Shown here: in pieces, positions 13,944 to 14,844 of the stretch
Layout: the number at the start of each line of letters is the position of its first letter
How positions within the stretch are numbered: the stretch's first letter is position 1
Source of the DNA: an uncultured Lachnospiraceae bacterium
GTDB taxonomy: Bacteria; Bacillota; Clostridia; Lachnospirales; Lachnospiraceae
NCBI GenBank assembly: GCA_947631075.1
Contig: CANRJU010000035.1
Coordinates: forward strand, 1-14,844
DNA length: 14,844 bases
Reading direction: 5' to 3'
Notes under the pieces: generated by a model
The model's database searches: none
Seen by the model: only the letters and a program-made list of their open reading frames with translations
Told to the model about the DNA's origin: nothing
Program-made: the position numbers and the translations under genes

Positions 13944-14674
13944 GAGCAGTCTGTTATATACCGTATTACGGGATGAGAGGCATGTACGCGATGTGGGATC
14001 CCACCTATATTCTGGTGCTCATCGGAGTTGTTTTATCGCTTGCCGCGTCGGCAAAAGTTAAGACTACATTTAATAAATACAGTCAAATCCGCAGCGCCAG
14101 CGGGCTGACGGGAGCCCAGACGGCGCAGAAAATCCTGGACTACGCCGGGATCCGCGGAGTCACCATCGTGCGGATTCCGGGAAATCTCACCGACCACTAC
14201 AATCCCAAGACCCGACAGGTGGGCCTGTCCGAATCCGTCTACGGGAGCAATTCGCTGGCGGCGGTCGCGGTGGCGGCGCACGAGTGCGGCCATGTGATCC
14301 AGCACGCCAAGTCCTACACGCCTCTGTCCATCCGCTCGGCGCTGGTGCCGGTGGCCAATTTCGGCTCCGGGGCGTCGTGGTTCTTCATCGTGGCGGGACT
14401 CATTTTCAGCATCCACCCGCTTGTGACACTCGGAATTATCTTTTTCAGCGCGGCGGTGCTCTTTCAGATCGTGACGCTGCCGGTGGAGTTCAACGCCTCC
14501 GGGCGGGCGCTCACCATTCTCCAGCAGATCGGGATTCTGGGAGCCGATGAGGGGAAGGCGGCCGGGAAAGTGCTGCGCGCGGCGGCCCTCACCTATGTGG
14601 CGGCGGTGGCGGTTTCCTTCCTGCAGCTGTTCCGTCTGCTGATCCTGTTCGGAGGACGGAGGGACCGTGACTAA
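13934..14674 (+). CDS. Membrane-bound neutral zinc metallopeptidase, YugP family
   Basis: Predicted integral-membrane zinc peptidase of 246 residues; its substrate is unknown. Visible are an N-terminal membrane segment at about 24-40, a soluble part with ASGLTGAQTAQKIL, then AVAVAAHECGHVIQHA with the zinc-binding HExxH at H116-H120. After this come a hydrophobic pair of membrane segments and LPVEFNASGRAL, in which E185 is a plausible third ligand. A last membrane segment sits near the C terminus (VAAVAVSFLQLFRLLIL). AAGGAG at 13921-13926, seven bases before ATG 13934, sets the start, which overlaps the end of fmt by 10 bp. The rsmB start overlaps this gene by 8 bp, so the three look translationally coupled. 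The position between fmt and rsmB is, to my knowledge, a recurrent Clostridia arrangement. Confidence 0.88.
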   Translation: MSIGAVCYIPYYGMRGMYAMWDPTYILVLIGVVLSLAASAKVKTTFNKYSQIRSASGLTGAQTAQKILDYAGIRGVTIVRIPGNLTDHYNPKTRQVGLSESVYGSNSLAAVAVAAHECGHVIQHAKSYTPLSIRSALVPVANFGSGASWFFIVAGLIFSIHPLVTLGIIFFSAAVLFQIVTLPVEFNASGRALTILQQIGILGADEGKAAGKVLRAAALTYVAAVAVSFLQLFRLLILFGGRRDRD

Positions 14675-14844
14675 GGCGACCCGGAGCCGGGAGCTGATCC
14701 TGGATATCCTGCTGGAAGTCCTGGAAAAGGATGCCTTTGTCCATGACGTGCTGCGGCAGGCGCTGGCCAAATACCAGTATCTGGAGAAAGCCGACCGGGC
14801 CTTTATCAGCCGGGTGTCAGCGGGCACGGTGGAACGTCTTCTGA
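14667..14844 (+). CDS. rsmB: 16S rRNA (cytosine-967-C5) methyltransferase, N-terminal part, cut by the window end
   Basis: The first 59 codons are present, starting at GTG 14667 behind a strong GGAGG (14651-14655) and GGAGGG (14658-14663), and overlapping the zinc-peptidase stop by 8 bp. The product begins with TKATRSRELILDILLEVLEK and continues to YQYLEKADRAFISRVSAGTV. This is the NusB-like N-terminal domain of RsmB (Sun), with the conserved DRAF..R...GT pattern that also occurs in NusB. The catalytic SAM-dependent methyltransferase domain with its two cysteines lies beyond the window. Stand-alone NusB is the alternative on this fragment alone, but the position after def-fmt favours RsmB. 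Confidence 0.8.
   Translation, partial: MTKATRSRELILDILLEVLEKDAFVHDVLRQALAKYQYLEKADRAFISRVSAGTVERLL

Noticed and set aside
1..14844. Defence island, prophage or other undescribed multi-gene system
   Set aside because: Every substantial gene belongs to a housekeeping, amino-acid, wall or cofactor family; there are no phage, toxin-antitoxin, nuclease or transposase genes, and no tRNA or rRNA genes were seen.

Overview
The window looks like ordinary chromosome from a Gram-positive Clostridia bacterium, most likely of Lachnospiraceae type (inference). The reasons are a lysine riboswitch ahead of dapA, LytR-CpsA-Psr and rhamnosyltransferase-type wall genes, a def-fmt-zinc metallopeptidase-rsmB run, strong Shine-Dalgarno sequences and AT-rich extended -10 promoters in otherwise GC-rich DNA. 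All convincing genes are on the + strand. The long minus-strand frames are shadows of these genes.

Layout. 3-260: the end of a MetH-like corrinoid protein. 369-3460: two family-2 glycosyltransferases and an LCP ligase, a set suited to building a rhamnose-containing wall polysaccharide and attaching it to peptidoglycan. 3457-5200: ilvN and ilvC (branched-chain amino acid synthesis), with a strong promoter whose -35 box contains the LCP stop codon and a good terminator after ilvC; ilvB is not here. 5201-6196: an AT-rich leader and a two-OB-fold SSB-like protein. 6288-6858: a palindrome-flanked promoter and a CobA-type corrinoid adenosyltransferase. 6855-7104: a promoter, a lysine riboswitch and an attenuator hairpin. 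7150-14844: dapA, dapB, murF, priA, def, fmt, a membrane zinc metallopeptidase and the start of rsmB, tightly packed with no visible internal terminator.

How the genes work together. DapA and DapB make the DAP/lysine precursor and MurF adds D-Ala-D-Ala to the DAP-containing (or Lys-containing) UDP-MurNAc-tripeptide, so the lysine riboswitch probably tunes wall-precursor supply. The rest of the run (replication restart, N-formylmethionine handling, rRNA methylation) is housekeeping that may share the transcript.

Most notable. I see no new multi-gene system. The strongest anomaly is fmt: the reading frame breaks at codon 39 exactly where the conserved tRNA-contacting GRGK loop should be, consistent with loss of about 31 nt. 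The lesion leaves a GTGA stop/start overlap. Other points worth a look are a fully readable antiterminator/terminator switch below the lysine aptamer, two promoters whose -35 boxes contain upstream stop codons, a 20-bp palindrome on the adenosyltransferase promoter, and short degenerate repeats at or just after three stop codons.
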